From contig NZ_FODN01000006.1 in assembly GCF_900110375.1 (NCBI RefSeq), positions 124,001 through 188,000 of the forward strand: DNA of 64,000 nt, given 5' to 3'. The notes beneath the pieces are model-generated. The model ran no database searches. It worked only from the letters and a program-made list of their open reading frames with translations, and was not told the origin of the DNA. The translations under genes and the position numbers were made by a program. Below, in pieces: positions 43,958 to 54,044 of this stretch. Position 1 is the first letter of the stretch; the number at the start of each line of letters is the position of its first letter. This DNA is from Flavobacterium sinopsychrotolerans (lineage in GTDB: Bacteria > Bacteroidota > Bacteroidia > Flavobacteriales > Flavobacteriaceae).

Positions 43958-46378
43958 TTAGACGATGATTTTTCTCTTTGTTTTTTGTTCTGCTTCCAAA
44001 ATATTTTCGATTCCTTTTATCAAAGCATCGGGGTTAAATGAGATACTGTCAATCCCTTCATTTACTAAAAACGTGGCGAATTCAGGGATGTCGCTCGGTG
44101 CTTGTCCGCACAATCCCACTTTTATTTCGTAGCGCTTGGCAACCCGAATGGTTTCTTTTATCAGGGATTTTACAGCAGGATTTTCTTCGCTGAATAAGTA
44201 ACTGACCAATGCCGAATCGCGATCCAGCCCCAAAGTGAGTTGGGTTAAATCATTGGAACCAATAGAAAAACCATCGAAGAGTTTAGCAAAATCATCCGCC
44301 ATCAATACATTGCTTGGAATTTCAATCATCACATAAATTTGCAATCCGTTGATGCCTTGTACCAAACCGTTTTTCGCCATTTCGGCCAATACATGTTCAC
44401 CTTCTTCGAATGTGCGGCAAAACGGAATCATCAGTTTTACATTGTGAAGTCCCATTTCGTTGCGTACTTTTTTCATTGCTTCGCACTCTAGGGCGAAACC
44501 TTTTCGATAAAAATCGCTGTAATAACGAGAGGCTCCACGGAAGCCAATCATCGGATTTTCCTCGTCTGGTTCATAATATTTCCCTCCGATAAGGTTGGCG
44601 TATTCGTTGCTTTTAAAATCACTCATTCGTACAATCACCTCTTTTGGATAGAAAGCAGCGGCGACAATCGCTACCGCTTCGGCGAGTTTGTCAATGAAAT
44701 AATTTTTGGGATCTTCATAGCCATTTGTCAATGCCGCTATTTCCGATTTGATATTTGGATCTATTATTTTTTCAGGTTCGCATAACGCTAAAGGATGGAT
44801 TTTGATGGTATTCGAAATCGCAAATTCCATGCGCATCAAACCCACACCCTGATTGGGATACTGACTTAATTCAAAAGCTCGTTCGGGGTCGGCGAGAATT
44901 AGCATCGGATCTGTTTCCGGCATTTTGAGAGTACTGAAATCCTGTTCTTTTATTTCCCATTTTAATTTCCCATCGTAAACATTCCCTTCTTTGCCCTCGG
45001 CGCAGGAAACGGTGATTTCCTGTCCGTTTTTTATAGTCGAAGTAGCATTTCCGCATCCTACAACGGCAAGAGTTCCTAATTCCCTGGCTACAATGGCGGC
45101 ATGGCTGGTGCGCCCGCCTTTATTGGTTATGATTGCCGAAGCTCTTTTCATGATGGGATCCCAATCCGGATTGGTCAAATCAGTGACAATGATTTCTCCG
45201 TTTTGCAATAAAGCACCTTCTTGCGGATTGTTCAGAATTCGGGCTTTTCCGGACGCAATCTTATCGCCAAGTGCAATTCCTTTGGTCAAAAGTGTACTTT
45301 TTTCCTGGAGTTTATATATTTCCCGAACTTGTTTGTTTGCTTTGCCGTGAACGGTTTCCGGACGGGCCTGAACAATATACAATTGGTTGTTCAAACCGTC
45401 TTTTGCCCATTCGATATCCATTGGTTTTTGATAATGTTTTTCAATTTTAGCACACCATCGAGACAGTTGAATGACTTCTTGATTGGTTAAGGAAAATTGA
45501 TTTTGTTTTTCCAAACTCGTTTCGGTATTTACGATAGTGTTTTCTGCTGAGTTACTTTCTGATGTTTCGGAATAAATCATCGTAAACTCTTTTCTGCCAC
45601 ATTGTTTTTTCAGCATTGGATTCAAATCCATGTTTTCTAAAGTGGGCTTAAAAACCATCCATTCATCTGGCGTAACGGTACCCTGAACTATATTTTCGCC
45701 CAGTCCCCAGCATCCGTTGATGATAATGGTATTTTCAAATCCGCTGTCCGGATCTATGGTAAACGCAACTCCTGACGAAGCTTTATCACTCCGCACCATT
45801 TGTTGCACACAAACGGAAATGGCAATATCTAATGTAGCAAAGCCCATATCATGACGGTATTTGATGGCGCGATCTGTAAACAAGGACACAAAGCAGCGGT
45901 GTACAGCATCTAATAATTGGTCTGGACCGCTAATATTCAAAAAAGATTGCATCTGACCCGCAAAACTGGCGCTTAGCAAATCCTCCGAAGTGGCACTACT
46001 GCGAACCGCCACATTTAGATTATTTATTCCGCATTGTTCACCAAGTGATTGATAGGCTGTGTTTATTTCGTCCCGAATTTCGGAGGGAATAGTTGCTGAT
46101 AAAATGAGTTTTCTTGCTTTTTCTCCAATAGCAGAAAGATTCGAATACTCTTTGGTATCCAATGACAACAGCAATTCTTGAAGCGGTTGCTCCAGATTAT
46201 TTTGTTTACGGAATAATCGGTAGGCTTCTGCGGTAATAGCAAAGCCGTTTGGAATGGCGATGCCAATTGGGTTGAGCTGATTGTACATTTCTCCCAACGA
46301 AGCGTTTTTGCCACCAACTTCACTAAGGGCTTCAATACCAATTTGATTGAAAAAAAGGATGTGTTTGTAATTTGCCAT
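43958..46378 (-). CDS. ppsA: Phosphoenolpyruvate synthase
   Basis: 806 residues. An N-terminal ATP-grasp domain (about 1-345) with SEVGGKNASLGEMYNQL, then the swivelling phosphohistidine domain with TNKGGRTSHAAIVAREL, and a C-terminal PEP-binding barrel with GSNDLTQLTLGLDRDS. Converts pyruvate and ATP to PEP, AMP and phosphate, for gluconeogenesis. It is the first gene of the run toward lower coordinates, so the main promoter may lie in 46379-46940. Confidence 0.93.
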   Translation of the reverse strand: MANYKHILFFNQIGIEALSEVGGKNASLGEMYNQLNPIGIAIPNGFAITAEAYRLFRKQNNLEQPLQELLLSLDTKEYSNLSAIGEKARKLILSATIPSEIRDEINTAYQSLGEQCGINNLNVAVRSSATSEDLLSASFAGQMQSFLNISGPDQLLDAVHRCFVSLFTDRAIKYRHDMGFATLDIAISVCVQQMVRSDKASSGVAFTIDPDSGFENTIIINGCWGLGENIVQGTVTPDEWMVFKPTLENMDLNPMLKKQCGRKEFTMIYSETSESNSAENTIVNTETSLEKQNQFSLTNQEVIQLSRWCAKIEKHYQKPMDIEWAKDGLNNQLYIVQARPETVHGKANKQVREIYKLQEKSTLLTKGIALGDKIASGKARILNNPQEGALLQNGEIIVTDLTNPDWDPIMKRASAIITNKGGRTSHAAIVARELGTLAVVGCGNATSTIKNGQEITVSCAEGKEGNVYDGKLKWEIKEQDFSTLKMPETDPMLILADPERAFELSQYPNQGVGLMRMEFAISNTIKIHPLALCEPEKIIDPNIKSEIAALTNGYEDPKNYFIDKLAEAVAIVAAAFYPKEVIVRMSDFKSNEYANLIGGKYYEPDEENPMIGFRGASRYYSDFYRKGFALECEAMKKVRNEMGLHNVKLMIPFCRTFEEGEHVLAEMAKNGLVQGINGLQIYVMIEIPSNVLMADDFAKLFDGFSIGSNDLTQLTLGLDRDSALVSYLFSEENPAVKSLIKETIRVAKRYEIKVGLCGQAPSDIPEFATFLVNEGIDSISFNPDALIKGIENILEAEQKTKRKIIV

Positions 46379-46940
46379 TTCTTATTTTTTTTAAATAGAA
46401 ACAAACCATTGTTTTAGGCTGTTAAAATTATAACATTAGAAAAAATAGTGATGGGGCGGGCTTTTAAATTAATCCGATAGTAAATTTTGAAATTCAGCAG
46501 TAGGTCTGAAATTTACATATCGTTTGTTAGGTTTAGAGAAGCGAGTAGTAGGAATTCCTTCTTGCTAAAACCAATACTGTAAATTTAATAAAATAAATTT
46601 TCTAATCTTAAAAAATACTATTTATTTTAAAGATTAACTTACTGTTTATCAGGATAATGTGTGTTTTGTCGAGTGCTTTTGAAATATTTTTATTTTTAAT
46701 TGAAAGTATTGATTTTTGGAAGGTTTTTTCAATAGAAAAGTTTTCAAATTCATACGCTCTAATGACCTATTTTTTTAAATAAATGAAGTTAAGAATGCAT
46801 GTTTTGAATTAAATTTAAAAATAAGGAGTAATGATTTATAAATAAATATCTTCATAAAAAAAGGTAATATAAAATGTGTTTTCTGTTACCATTTTCTTTA
46901 TTCGAAGTATTTAATACAACGGGTTATATCACTTTTTAAC
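46379..46940. other. Long intergenic region upstream of ppsA
   Basis: 562 bases, AT-rich, with no ORF and no clean TAnnTTTG promoter box that I could find. A GGAATTCC palindrome (near 46550) sits in an imperfect symmetric stretch. As the leader of a large stress run, this is where a regulator site would be expected. Confidence 0.5.
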
Positions 46941-47615
46941 TCATCTGAAATTGCAACTAAGACCACTCCATAAATTTGTAATTTTTGACTCTTTATTTGC
47001 ACCGTCAAAAATTCCAGATAATCCTGATGCTGTTGAAAATTCGTAACCTAAACTGGTTTTGTTCACTGTGATTACATAAGCACTTTCCATTTCAGCTCTT
47101 GTAGATCCAATGCTGATTCCTGCCATTGTAGAAATCCTTGGACTATTCTCTGAATTGCTTCCCACGAACCAACCCGCAAAATACCACTCGGTTTCTGGTG
47201 TTTTAGATTCAGATTCTTTTTTCTGAAATACTAGTGTCAGTCCATTGTTCCATGTAGCCATTTTTAAAGGTCCGGCACCGCATTCGGTGTTTATTCCAAT
47301 AGATTTTGGTTTGGACTGGAGAATGTTATTTACTATTTCAGTCATTTGGTCAAATGGTTTACCAAAAGGGATTTCTGAGGTGGAACCGGTATTTTTATTT
47401 ACTATCTGCAATGCATTAGAAGTCAGAATCAATCCGTGCGTACTTTTAGTTTCAACATTTGTTGTACTGTCTGGGGTCTTTTCCGTATTTTCTTCAACAA
47501 TGGAAACAGTGTCCTGCACATTATTTGTTACTGGAATTTTAGATGAATTATTGTCTTTGTTTTGGCAACCGATTAGGATTGCGGAAACAAGAAGTAAAAG
47601 AGTAAAGTGTTTCAT
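46941..47615 (-). CDS. Lipoprotein of unknown function
   Basis: 224 residues. Lipobox in SAILIGC (C17), followed by a Ser/Thr/Asn-rich linker to about residue 60. The remaining domain is beta-rich with two cysteines (ECGAG and the final LSCNFR). The GISIGSTRAEMESAY segment resembles the low-complexity-flanked beta domains of secreted Bacteroidota proteins. I do not recognise a named family. A single-gene unit. Confidence 0.72.
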   Translation of the reverse strand: MKHFTLLLLVSAILIGCQNKDNNSSKIPVTNNVQDTVSIVEENTEKTPDSTTNVETKSTHGLILTSNALQIVNKNTGSTSEIPFGKPFDQMTEIVNNILQSKPKSIGINTECGAGPLKMATWNNGLTLVFQKKESESKTPETEWYFAGWFVGSNSENSPRISTMAGISIGSTRAEMESAYVITVNKTSLGYEFSTASGLSGIFDGANKESKITNLWSGLSCNFR

Positions 47616-47968
47616 AAGATGTATGTAGCTGAATTATTTTAAATGTTAGGAATTTCCGGTAATGTCAGTTGATTATTTTAGCCACGAATTACACTAATTT
47701 TCACGAATCTTTATTTAATTTCAAAAAAACAGTAAAAATCATTGTGATTAGTGGTTGACTTTTTAAGCATTTATCTCCTGTAATTTTTGATACTAACGGA
47801 AAGTTATAAAAAATGATTGCTGTTTTCAAATACAGTTAAACCTGATTCCATTTCAAAGTTAGTCAAAGCTGTTGTCTACGGCAAAAAATGAACTGTTATT
47901 TGTTTGTGACATCGCATAAAAAAACCGTTGCACTACTGCAACGGTTTCTTGTAGAATAAGTTAAAACC
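47616..47968. other. Intergenic region between two minus-strand lipoprotein genes
   Basis: 353 bases holding the fasciclin-gene terminator at 47922-47947. Nothing else is recognisable. Confidence 0.5.
47922..47947 (-). terminator. Terminator of the fasciclin gene
   Basis: AAACCGTTGCA (47922-47932) pairs with TGCAACGGTTT (47937-47947), and the plus-strand A-run gives a T-run on the minus strand. Located 22 bases after the fasciclin stop. Confidence 0.85.
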
Positions 47969-48553
47969 TTATTTAGGCATAACTACAGTATCAATTGCAT
48001 GAATAACTCCATTTGAAGCAGCTACATCAGCAAGAACAACTGTTGCAGTTCCGCCGTTTGCATCTGTCAACATCACTTTTCCGTCTTTCAAGCTTAAAAC
48101 AATAGTACCACCTTGAACAGTTGTAACAGTGTATTTTCCGTTATTTTTGTTGATTGCATCAATTACTGTTGCAGCATCAAATTTTCCTGATACCACATGA
48201 TACGTCAAAACTGCTTTCAGTTTGTCAAGACTTTCTGGTTTCAATAAACCATCTACAGTTCCTGCAGGAAGTTTGTCAAATGCTGCATTGTTTGGTGCAA
48301 AAACGGTGAAAGGACCCTCTCCGCTTAATGTTTCCACTAATCCTGCCGCTTTTACAGCTGTAACCAATGTTGAGAAATCTGCATTTCCTGAAGCTACGCC
48401 CACAATGTTTGGTGTTTCAGCAACAGCCATTGTGTCTACTGCTACAGCTGTTGTATCAGCCATATCTGTTGATTCAGCTGGTTTTTTCTCTCCACAAGAA
48501 GTAGCGATTACTCCTAACAATGCAAATGCACTAATTGTTTTTACTAATTTCAT
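47969..48553 (-). CDS. Fasciclin-domain lipoprotein
   Basis: 194 residues from the ATG at 48553; the codon at 48559 is TTG. Lipobox IATSC, then an Ala/Thr/Asp-rich linker, then one FAS1 domain (about 55-194) with [17 protein letters not shown] and the conserved YHVVSGK. Bacterial fasciclin lipoproteins are thought to act in surface adhesion or matrix binding. A TATCTTTG box lies about 38 bases upstream. Confidence 0.9.
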   Translation of the reverse strand: MKLVKTISAFALLGVIATSCGEKKPAESTDMADTTAVAVDTMAVAETPNIVGVASGNADFSTLVTAVKAAGLVETLSGEGPFTVFAPNNAAFDKLPAGTVDGLLKPESLDKLKAVLTYHVVSGKFDAATVIDAINKNNGKYTVTTVQGGTIVLSLKDGKVMLTDANGGTATVVLADVAASNGVIHAIDTVVMPK

Positions 48554-48590
48554 AGTCAATATTTTTAAGTTTAAATTAAATTAAGATATT

Positions 48591-48598
48591 CAAAGATA
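48591..48598 (-). promoter_or_regulatory. -7 box of the fasciclin gene
   Basis: CAAAGATA on the plus strand reads TATCTTTG on the minus strand, 37 bases before the ATG. No TTTG is at standard spacing. Confidence 0.4.
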
Positions 48599-48821
48599 GC
48601 TATTTATCTGTTTTGTTTAATATTTTTAACAAATAATTAAACAAATAATAAAATAGCGATTCATTTGTAGACTAGAAATGATTGCAATTATTTTTTAGAA
48701 TTTAGCAGATATATCGGATTTCTTGAGACATGCAATACTAAAGGAGGAAATAAGCGAGTTTTTTTGAGTCAAGAATAAAATATATAATTAACAATAATTC
48801 CTTAGCAGCTGTATACAATAT

Positions 48822-48857
48822 AAAAGCCCCTCAAAAAATAATCTTTGAGGGGCTTTT
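48822..48857. terminator. Terminator of the Ca2+/H+ antiporter gene
   Basis: AAAAGCCCCTCAAA (48822-48835) and TTTGAGGGGCTTTT (48844-48857) form a 14-bp perfect stem, 42 bases after the antiporter stop. Confidence 0.88.
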
Positions 48858-48899
48858 ATCCTATATTATTTTAAAAATAGAATTGAATATTTTTCTAGA

Positions 48900-49967
48900 T
48901 CAAGGATATATTATTAGGAATATGAAGGCAAATAAATTGACTAAAAGCACAACTCCATAAACGATATTGGTCCTGCCGCTACTCAGAGACAGCATTACTG
49001 TAAATACAGAAAGTGCTAATAAAATAATTGACTTGATACCCAGCCCTAAGATAATTTCGATATCATAAATGAAACATACAACTGCCACACTTGGAATTGT
49101 CAAACCAATACTTGCTAGCGCAGATCCCAGTGACAGGTTTAAACTGGTTTGAAGTTTATTGTTTCTAGCCGCTATGATTGCTGCAATTCCTTCCGGCAAT
49201 AAGATTATAGCTGCAATTACAACTCCAACCAATGATACCGGTAAGTTGCGACTAATAACGATACTTTCGATAGTGGGCGAAAGTGTTTTTGCCAACAATA
49301 CAACAATCCCAAGGCTTGCTATCAGGAATATCAAACTAATTGTTAATACCCAATTACTAATTATAATAGGTTTTTCATTTTTATTTGTATCTGTTGAAAG
49401 AAAATATTCTCTGTGTCTGGAGGTTTGTGCAAACAAAAAGAAAGAATATATGACCAGACAGGCGATAGAGGCAAATATAAGTTGCGGTTTTGAGTAATAG
49501 GAACCTTCGGCACTTTCTGTAAAAGTAGGTATGACCAATGTGAAAACTACGATTGAGATCAGTGAAACAAGGGCAATAGTTACGGAATGTTTAGAAAACT
49601 TTTGTTCGTGATGTTTTAGTCCTCCAATAAAAAGACACATTCCTACAATTCCATTAAGAATAAGCATTGTTGCAGAGTAAACGGTGTCTCTGGCTAGAGA
49701 AACAGCTTCTTTACCACCAGAAAGCATTAACGATATTATTATTGAAACTTCAATTACTGTTATTGAAATTGCAAGTATGATTGTTCCGTAAGGTTCCCCA
49801 ACGCGATGAGCAATTATTTCAGAATGATGCACTGCTGACATTACACTTAAAATGAGCATTATACTTGCTAATATTTGGAAGATTTCGCTGTTATTGATGA
49901 TTCCGGAAAAAAATAGAATCCAAGAAAGAGTGGGAATAATAATAGTCCATTGGAGGAATAAACGCAT
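48900..49967 (-). CDS. Calcium/proton antiporter (ChaA-like)
   Basis: 355 residues from the ATG at 49967 (MRLFLQWTIIIPTLSWI); the frame to 50033 lacks a membrane start. About eleven hydrophobic helices in two repeats, with the acidic motifs HRVGEPYGTIILAISITVIE and LLPEGIAAIIAARNNK. The family exchanges Ca2+, Na+ or K+ for protons. It is separate from the exchanger and ATPase at 23.5-27.1 kb, so the cell has at least three calcium-type transporters in this window. Confidence 0.88.
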   Translation of the reverse strand: MRLFLQWTIIIPTLSWILFFSGIINNSEIFQILASIMLILSVMSAVHHSEIIAHRVGEPYGTIILAISITVIEVSIIISLMLSGGKEAVSLARDTVYSATMLILNGIVGMCLFIGGLKHHEQKFSKHSVTIALVSLISIVVFTLVIPTFTESAEGSYYSKPQLIFASIACLVIYSFFLFAQTSRHREYFLSTDTNKNEKPIIISNWVLTISLIFLIASLGIVVLLAKTLSPTIESIVISRNLPVSLVGVVIAAIILLPEGIAAIIAARNNKLQTSLNLSLGSALASIGLTIPSVAVVCFIYDIEIILGLGIKSIILLALSVFTVMLSLSSGRTNIVYGVVLLVNLFAFIFLIIYP

Positions 49968-50609
49968 GTTTTTTTGATTTTTTTGAAAGCCGTTAGCGGA
50001 TACTTTCAGGTTATTTTTGTACAAAAAAAGCACAAAAAATTTTATGTATTTGAAACAAAAATTTGTCTAATATCCTAAATGAGATTGTACGACGATTATT
50101 TTTTTGTTCCAATATCTTCAAATATAAATGATTTTTTCCTAGAAAGCATCATTTTTTTTAATATATCAGCGTGTTTTTTATGTTTTTGTGTAAAGAGTAT
50201 GAGTCTTAGATTGCTCGTATTTACATCTAATCCTTAGCGTAGTTTTGTAAAATGTGCCTGTTCCAAAATTTAAAATAAATCTAATAAAGCCAACTCTAAT
50301 TCCTTCTCTAATTTGGTCTCCGGTTATTGTGGCTTTATACTTTGTTTATATTTTTTTTTTAAAATAACAAAAAGCCATGAATTACTCATAGCTTTTCGTG
50401 TGATTACTTGTGTGCAAAAGTGAACGAAAACACGAAACCAAACCAAAAATACTTCTCAAAAAAAAGAGAACACTAATTCCTCTTGATATTCTCTCTAAAA
50501 TTTTACGATAAGTGTATAGTGTTGACGGCAGGTACTTCGGTTCCGTTCAACAGGAATTTCATTGTTAGTGCTTCGCACGTAACGAATCTCTAGCTGTTGT
50601 ATGCTGGCT
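49968..50609. other. Structured intergenic region before the DUF6414 gene
   Basis: 642 bases with no gene. From 50370 to 50396 a 10-bp stem with a C/A mismatch resembles a terminator. At 50521-50551 a GTTGACGG/CCGTTCAAC stem with an inner TTCG loop, and at 50564-50583 GTTAGTGC...GCAC-G-TAAC, form adjacent hairpins. These are followed by the 9-base left end of the inverted pair described separately. The arrangement is unlike the neighbouring intergenic regions. Confidence 0.55.
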
Positions 50610-51669
50610 TTATTCCATAACTACTTCTCGATATATTCCAATTGGACTAATCGCAATTTTTGGATAATTCGGAACAAAAAAGAATTTTTCAAAATTTTCA
50701 AATGTTGAAAAGACATTTCTAAAGATTTTATCATAATTAATTGCTTCAGTTAATTCATGGTCTTCATAATAATTAAATTCATCATTTAAATCAACTCTAA
50801 CATCTTCTTTTTGAGGACATGAAGTAATTATTCCAAAAAGTGTAAGTTTAATATTTGGACGACTTCCATATGTGAAAATTACATTTTCAAAATCTCCGTT
50901 TACTAAATATTCACTCTTGAGGTTTGATAGTATTTGAAATTCAGGAAACAAGTCAAATGGAGCTAATCTAAAATTTAATCTGTTTGGTGAAAATGTATCC
51001 AAAAATACTTTTACTCTTTCTACAAATGTTTCGTCTAAAAGTTGAGCTTCAGATAATTCTTCGATAGTTTTGTCAAATTTTTTTTCTATTGCTTTTAGTT
51101 TAGTTAGTTCTTTCACGTTATTTGCTTTAGCAAGACCGCGTTTTAGTTCACTGATTTCTTTTTTTTGAGCAATTATTTCTGGGCTGTTTTCAAGTGCTGA
51201 TGAATAAATTAATCTTTGTATATCATTAAAGTTTGTCATGATTTTTTTAAATCTTTCAAAATCTTCAAATGAACACCAACCAGTTGCTTTAATGTATGTA
51301 TAATTTGGTACTTTTTCTAAAAAGTCATTGAATGAAGTTGTTAATGATAAGTTTAAGTCTTTAAGAATATTCTTTTCATCAAGTTTTTTTTCAACATCAT
51401 TAAGTAATTCATGATAAAGTTCAATTCGCTCGGTTCTAATTCTTCGGTCTTTATCTGAACTTCCAACACTTCCTTTTAAAATTTTTAAATCAAATCCAAA
51501 TTCTGAATTCAAACCACCTTCCTCTTCAATCGCTTTTGTTATTTCATTGATTATTCCTCCACTTAATTGACTACTTATTGATTTAGCTTTATCATAGTCA
51601 AAATAAATTAAATCTTTTATTGATTTCATTATCTGTTTTTTTAGGATTTTTAAGAAGCTTGCATACAAC
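50596..51669. repeat. Inverted ends flanking the DUF6414 gene
   Basis: GTTGTATGC at 50596-50604 and GCATACAAC at 51661-51669 are exact inverted copies. Extended, they read GTTGTATGCtgGCTT and GTTGTATGCaaGCTT. They enclose exactly one gene plus about 30 bases. On the right, ATACAA-C-TTGTAT forms a further palindrome. Confidence 0.6.
50610..51629 (-). CDS. DUF6414-family protein
   Basis: 339 residues from the ATG at 51629 (MKSIKDLIYFDYDKAKSISSQLSG); the longer frame to 51668 begins in the flanking repeat. The N-terminal IYFDYDKAKSISSQLSGG is the family hallmark as I remember it. The middle is a long coiled coil (about 130-200) and the C-terminal part is alpha/beta. No catalytic motif is recognised. 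Codon use is even more AT-rich than the neighbours and the gene stands alone inside inverted repeats, so it may be an acquired cassette. DUF6414 proteins are often found near defence genes, from memory only. Confidence 0.7.
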   Translation of the reverse strand: MKSIKDLIYFDYDKAKSISSQLSGGIINEITKAIEEEGGLNSEFGFDLKILKGSVGSSDKDRRIRTERIELYHELLNDVEKKLDEKNILKDLNLSLTTSFNDFLEKVPNYTYIKATGWCSFEDFERFKKIMTNFNDIQRLIYSSALENSPEIIAQKKEISELKRGLAKANNVKELTKLKAIEKKFDKTIEELSEAQLLDETFVERVKVFLDTFSPNRLNFRLAPFDLFPEFQILSNLKSEYLVNGDFENVIFTYGSRPNIKLTLFGIITSCPQKEDVRVDLNDEFNYYEDHELTEAINYDKIFRNVFSTFENFEKFFFVPNYPKIAISPIGIYREVVME

Positions 51670-52008
51670 TTGTATAGGCGGTACTGCGTAGCGTATTACT
51701 TTCAAATATACACTTTAAATATTATCTTACAAATCTTCATATGGACTTTTTATTTGTAGGATATTTTTGAACGTACAAGAACATCTATTCAGCAACTGTG
51801 CGTAAAGGATGGAAGTGGAGCTCTTTATTGTTTTATCCCGAAGGGTAAAACAATAAAAGCGGGAACAAACAGCCTGACCTTGTTGCGGTACTCAGTAAAG
51901 TAATTTATACAATAGCACTGCAACAAGGACACGCCCAAAAAAATAAACACCATAAAAAAAAACCGACTTGTTTTCACAAATCGGTTCCTATTTAAAGAGG
52001 TTTTTCGT
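51630..52008. other. Intergenic region after the cassette
   Basis: 379 bases. It holds the right inverted end (51661-51669) and the cysK terminator. A 63-codon minus-strand frame at 51825-52016 reads through the terminator and was not accepted. Confidence 0.5.
51961..51986 (-). terminator. Terminator of cysK
   Basis: AACCGACTTGT (51961-51971) and ACAAATCGGTT (51976-51986) pair with one G-U, and a T-run follows on the minus strand. Located 22 bases after the cysK stop. Confidence 0.82.
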
Positions 52009-52923
52009 TTATACAAATAAGCCTTCGATACTTAAATAATGTTCGCCAGTGTCATAGCAAAAAGTCAGGACTTTGGCATTTTCAGGGATTTCTGAGAGTT
52101 TTTTAGCCACGGCAGCGAGTGATGCTCCAGAAGAGATTCCTACGAACATGCCTTCTTCTTTGGCTGCTCTTTGGGCATAGGCAAATGCTTCGTCTTTGCT
52201 CACTTGGATGGTTCCGTCCAATAGATCCGTATGCAGGTTTGTGGGGATAAATCCTGCTCCAATCCCTTGAATGGGGTGGGGAGCCGGTGCGCCTCCGCTG
52301 ATAACGGGTGAAGCTTCGGGTTCTACGGCGTAGACTTTCAGGTTGGGGAAATGTTGTTTTAATATTTCGGCACAACCCGTGATGTGACCGCCAGTTCCTA
52401 CGCCGGTAATCAAATAATCCAGTCCGTCAGGGAACGCTTTTATGATTTCCTGAGCGGTGGTTGTTTTATGAATTTCAATATTGGCAGGATTCTCAAACTG
52501 AAGAGGTGACCAGGCATTTGGCATTTCGGCGACTAATTCCTGTGCTTTTTCCAGTGCGCCTTTCATTCCTTTTTCTCGGGGCGTCAAGACAAATTCGGCA
52601 CCATAAAGGCTCATGAGTCGGCGTCTTTCTATAGACATCGATTCTGGCATCACCAGCACTAATTTATAGCCTTTTACGGCGGCGACCATTGCGAGTCCAA
52701 TTCCTGTATTTCCGGATGTGGCTTCAATGATTGTGCCTCCTGCTTTTAGTAATCCTTTGGTTTCGGCATCTTCAATCATCGCAAGAGCGATTCGGTCCTT
52801 GATGCTTGCTCCAGGATTAGCACGTTCCAGTTTGATCCAAACATTGTGGTTGGCACCAAATAAACGATTGATTTTTACGTGTGGCGTATTGCCTATTGTT
52901 TCGAGTATGTTGTTGTATTTCAT
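52009..52923 (-). CDS. cysK: Cysteine synthase A
   Basis: 304-residue PLP enzyme: PLP lysine in [14 protein letters not shown], substrate loop [23 protein letters not shown] glycine motif and SGASLAAV near the C-terminus. Longer and more CysK-like than the enzyme at 10807. Makes cysteine from O-acetylserine and sulfide. It lies 5 bases after cysE, so the two form an operon, and CysK-CysE complex formation is the known regulatory interaction. Confidence 0.93.
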   Translation of the reverse strand: MKYNNILETIGNTPHVKINRLFGANHNVWIKLERANPGASIKDRIALAMIEDAETKGLLKAGGTIIEATSGNTGIGLAMVAAVKGYKLVLVMPESMSIERRRLMSLYGAEFVLTPREKGMKGALEKAQELVAEMPNAWSPLQFENPANIEIHKTTTAQEIIKAFPDGLDYLITGVGTGGHITGCAEILKQHFPNLKVYAVEPEASPVISGGAPAPHPIQGIGAGFIPTNLHTDLLDGTIQVSKDEAFAYAQRAAKEEGMFVGISSGASLAAVAKKLSEIPENAKVLTFCYDTGEHYLSIEGLFV

Positions 52924-52928
52924 AGTAT

Positions 52929-53765
52929 TTATATGGAGAAAAAATTAATATCTTTTATTTCCTGCTGGTTTAAAACCGTGTTTTTATTGGATTGCATGAC
53001 AAACGAATAGGGATTCACACTCTTCGTGATAAACGTGTTTCCGCCTACAATGCTGTGATTTCCTATAATGGTGCTTCCGCCCAAAATAGTGGCATTGGCA
53101 TAAATAATAACATGATCTTCTACGGTAGGATGGCGTTTTTTTTCTTGCATGCTTTTCTCAACTTGCAATGCTCCCAATGTCACTCCTTGATAAATACTGA
53201 CAAATTTCCCGATGATTGTGGTCTCACCAATGACAATTCCGGTACCATGATCAATCATAAAAGGAACATCGATGGTGGCACTTGGGTGAATGTCAATTCC
53301 GGTTTTGCTGTGCGCATATTCGGTAAGAATTCGCGGCAGTAGACAAGTGGTTCGGGAAGCAATTGCATTTGCAATACGATAAACTTCAATGGCAAAAAAA
53401 CCGGGATAGGAATTGATAATTTCCTGAATGCAATCGGCAGCAGGATCTGTGTCTAATATGGCTTGTGCATCTTTTTGCATCGAATCATATAGTTTCGGAA
53501 GTCCGGTATAAAAAGATTCGGCATCATCCAGAATTTCATTTGCCGTTTTGTCTTTTACAATCTCCGAAAGAATGGCAATAAAATTGGCTTTGTTTTGGTC
53601 TAAAAGCAATTCGATTTGGATGGTTTCCAAAGCTTTTTCGGGGAATAATATTTTGAATAAATCATCAATCCAAGTGATGATTTTGGAAGAATCGATGGCT
53701 CTTACCCAATTTTTATTTTGGTTTTTATGCAGTGTATTCGAAAAACGGTTGGTTTCAGTATTCAT
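52929..53765 (-). CDS. cysE: Serine O-acetyltransferase
   Basis: 278 residues. A helical N-terminal domain precedes a left-handed beta-helix of hexapeptide repeats: [28 protein letters not shown] and [19 protein letters not shown]. The C-terminus ends in the short I-containing tail (DINFFSI) that in this family docks into CysK. It is of the EpsC-like length. First gene of cysE-cysK, with a TATATTTG box upstream. Confidence 0.9.
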   Translation of the reverse strand: MNTETNRFSNTLHKNQNKNWVRAIDSSKIITWIDDLFKILFPEKALETIQIELLLDQNKANFIAILSEIVKDKTANEILDDAESFYTGLPKLYDSMQKDAQAILDTDPAADCIQEIINSYPGFFAIEVYRIANAIASRTTCLLPRILTEYAHSKTGIDIHPSATIDVPFMIDHGTGIVIGETTIIGKFVSIYQGVTLGALQVEKSMQEKKRHPTVEDHVIIYANATILGGSTIIGNHSIVGGNTFITKSVNPYSFVMQSNKNTVLNQQEIKDINFFSI

Positions 53766-53813
53766 TTATAATGGAATAATATCAGAATTAAACGAGAAAA
53801 AAGACTCGAAATA

Positions 53814-53821
53814 CAAATATA
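53814..53821 (-). promoter_or_regulatory. -7 box of cysE-cysK
   Basis: CAAATATA on the plus strand reads TATATTTG on the minus strand, 48 bases before the cysE ATG. A -33 TTTG was not found. Confidence 0.4.
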
Positions 53822-53925
53822 GAGCAGAATTGAATAGGTTCATAACCCTGCTGTGTAAATAAATGTTAATATGTTAAATTCCCACAAAATGGATGCTTTG
53901 TGTTGCAAATGCTACTATAAAAAAA

Positions 53926-53947
53926 CCGATTGGCGAAAGTCAATCGG
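53926..53947 (-). terminator. Terminator of the 54045-54830 gene
   Basis: CCGATTG (53926-53932) and CAATCGG (53941-53947) with a GCGAAAGT loop; the plus-strand A-run gives a minus-strand T-run. Confidence 0.75.
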
Positions 53948-54044
53948 ATTCCTATTTATGATATCGAAAATGAATTATTTGAATGTTTAAAATGATAAAT
54001 AGCTTCAAGAATATGGAAGTTCAATAACGAGATTTCGCTACCAA

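Larger units (their letters stand above)
48560..48899. other. Intergenic region with promoter and terminator
   Basis: 340 bases with the fasciclin promoter box at 48591-48598 and the antiporter terminator at 48822-48857. No ORF. Confidence 0.5.

Noticed and set aside
51825..52016. 63-codon minus-strand frame beside cysK
   Set aside because: It starts inside cysK and reads through its terminator hairpin.
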